Under the pieces are notes generated by a model. It had not been told where the DNA came from and made no database searches. It saw only the letters and a list, made by a program, of their open reading frames with translations. Positions 13,088-13,344 of a stretch of DNA of 13,344 bases are shown one piece after another; the stretch's first letter is position 1; the number at the start of each line of letters is the position of its first letter. Source of the stretch: Balneolaceae bacterium (lineage in GTDB: Bacteria; Bacteroidota; Rhodothermia; Balneolales; Balneolaceae); the NCBI GenBank assembly GCA_007118525.1, contig SKRK01000109.1:1-13344 (forward strand). Reading direction: 5' to 3'. The translations under genes were made by a program, and so were the position numbers.

Positions 13088-13344
13088 TTAGGGATTATCA
13101 ATTTCAAGTGTATCGGGTGGAGCTACGGCGGTGGTGTCGTCAATAATAGCTCCGGTTTCCGACTCTTCCCGGGCATCAAACCGTTCTGATACAACCAGAA
13201 GAAGCGTTTCTCCCTCTGTGAGCCTTCTCTCATTTGGGCTATAGGAGATAATAGTATTTGGCGTAAGCTCTCTGTTCGGCTCAAAACGTATTTCACCGAC
13301 CCTGAGGCCGGCGCGCATAATTAACTGCTGAGCTTCAGAAAGGC
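13088..13344 (-). CDS. PASTA-domain protein, C-terminal part (cut by window edge)
   Basis: The last 85 or so residues of a protein that enters from beyond the right edge. The frame is open to the final base, so an ATG at 13318 is internal rather than the true start. The visible part starts LSEAQQLIMRAGLRVGEIRF, continues with a proline/asparagine turn and TIISYSPNERRLTEGETLLLVVSERF. This is one complete PASTA repeat ('eA...l...GL.vg' ... 'I..q.P..g..+..G..v.l.vS'). An acidic, proline-rich tail follows. PASTA domains bind cell-wall fragments outside the cytoplasm. Whether this is a kinase, a penicillin-binding protein or, as is common in Bacteroidota, a membrane-anchored protein with only PASTA repeats cannot be seen. 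rpe follows after 9 bases. Confidence 0.85.
   Translation of the reverse strand, partial: LSEAQQLIMRAGLRVGEIRFEPNRELTPNTIISYSPNERRLTEGETLLLVVSERFDAREESETGAIIDDTTAVAPPDTLEIDNP

Noticed and set aside
1..13344. tRNA, rRNA, CRISPR, insertion sequence, phage or attachment site
   Set aside because: No cloverleaf, repeat-spacer pattern, transposase, integrase or flanking direct repeats were seen on reading both strands.

Overview
This window is compact bacterial chromosome of moderate-to-low GC. It has about 17 protein genes on both strands, short gaps, and no RNA gene, insertion sequence, CRISPR array or phage gene that I can recognise. Gene content and style suggest a marine-type Bacteroidota/Balneolota relative. 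The reasons are weak Shine-Dalgarno signals, several TTG starts, a class II photolyase, a SatD-family/DUF3307 pair, and the order PASTA protein, rpe, phoH. That taxonomic placement is inference from gene families, not from a marker gene.

Left part (1-4780): mostly housekeeping and RNA/protein maintenance genes. These are an O-methyltransferase, an 11-bp-overlapping convergent lipoprotein, a THUMP-domain RNA methyltransferase, a SlyD-like FKBP prolyl isomerase followed by a clear intrinsic terminator, a divergently transcribed CoA-binding protein, a five-span membrane protein and a DUF971 protein. A perfect loop-less 44-bp palindrome fills the space between the CoA-binding gene and the membrane-protein gene.

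Middle (4840-8206): three small two-span membrane proteins run leftward, two of them tandem paralogues of the DUF3185 type. An exported LolA-like protein and a class II CPD photolyase, with its full tryptophan electron-transfer triad, then run rightward.

The most unusual unit is 8235-9639. A SatD-family protein has an N-terminal half that reads like a class III nucleotide-cyclase palm fold and a C-terminal helix-turn-helix. Four nucleotides later comes DUF3307, a multi-span membrane protein with His/Asp motifs. Two TTATCG-type dyads precede the pair and are good candidates for a self-operator.

Right part (9626-13344): a leftward run of PASTA protein (cut by the window edge), ribulose-phosphate 3-epimerase, PhoH ATPase, a metallo-beta-lactamase-fold hydrolase and purine nucleoside phosphorylase, the last two coupled by a TAATG overlap. 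The phoH reading frame carries family-like sequence upstream of its first usable start codon, which points to a non-AUG start. No gene-free stretch exceeds 300 bases. The longest is 2457-2688, which holds a terminator and small inverted repeats.
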